Positions 63,986 to 64,000 of a DNA stretch of 64,000 bases are shown in pieces; positions within the stretch are counted from its first letter, which is position 1, and each line of letters starts with the position of its first letter. Location of the stretch: positions 551,001 to 615,000 of the forward strand of contig JAJOZX010000872.1 of the NCBI GenBank assembly GCA_023014485.1, read 5' to 3'. The notes beneath the pieces were generated by a model, which saw only the letters and a program-made list of their open reading frames with translations, was not told where the DNA came from and did not search any database. This DNA is from Bathynomus jamesi (taxonomy: Eukaryota > Arthropoda > Malacostraca > Isopoda > Cirolanidae). A program made the translations under genes and the position numbers.

Positions 63986-64000
63986 CGAAACAACATAAGG

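Overview
The window reads as nuclear DNA of an invertebrate animal, most likely an arthropod and plausibly a decapod crustacean. This is inferred from short CCTAACC/TTAGG-like runs, very abundant microsatellites, tRNA- and 5S-derived SINEs, Penelope, RTE, CR1-like, hAT, Merlin and Tc1/mariner elements, and one spliced gene with large repeat-filled introns. No bacterial operons, rRNA operon, CRISPR array or viral genome is visible. Almost every open reading frame belongs to a decayed transposable element or is an antisense or repeat shadow of one.

The one host gene that can be read through is a phosphoethanolamine N-methyltransferase on the minus strand. Its six exons lie between 52112 and 41840 and join in frame with canonical splice signals to give 268 residues ending in a natural stop. 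Its 7.1-kb third intron is full of SINEs, a CpG-rich hAT element, a mariner deletion derivative and the 3' end of a LINE.

Layout. 1-5.1 kb: a DD37E transposase running off the left edge, an RTE-type LINE remnant, a decayed gene made of alternating tandem protein repeats, and a second LINE piece. 5.1-15 kb: hAT miniature elements, two Tc1-type copies (one, 1.63 kb, with long terminal inverted repeats), a minus-strand LINE, and two Merlin elements with perfect 8-bp target duplications. 15-22.7 kb: an LTR-like repeat and a Penelope element broken by a FLYWCH-finger element (9-bp duplication), by a hAT that itself holds a second hAT, and by a mariner derivative; then a LINE 3' half. 22.7-31.7 kb: a complete 1372-bp DD37E element, palindromic repeats, tRNA-type SINEs, a DD41D mariner derivative, two long foldback structures and an 18-bp satellite-like array. 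32.5-41.1 kb: a hAT, a LINE, more hAT miniatures and two abutting CR1-like LINE copies. 41.8-52.1 kb: the methyltransferase gene. 52.1-58.7 kb: SINEs (one with a 5S rRNA head), foldbacks with hammerhead-like cores, an LTR-like repeat split by a hAT, and a hAT with GTACTCG subterminal repeats. 58.7-64 kb: a 5.2-kb LINE holding a hAT that holds a Merlin.

The strongest structural evidence is a set of exact target-site duplications read directly around hAT (8 bp), Merlin (8 bp), the FLYWCH element (9 bp) and mariner (TA) insertions. They fix element boundaries to the base and give a relative order of insertion. I found no clearly new multi-gene system. The most unusual items are the apparently single-domain animal methyltransferase, the 5S/tRNA composite SINE, the alternating tandem-repeat pseudogene, the complementary Merlin fragments and the three-level nest at 58.7-64 kb.
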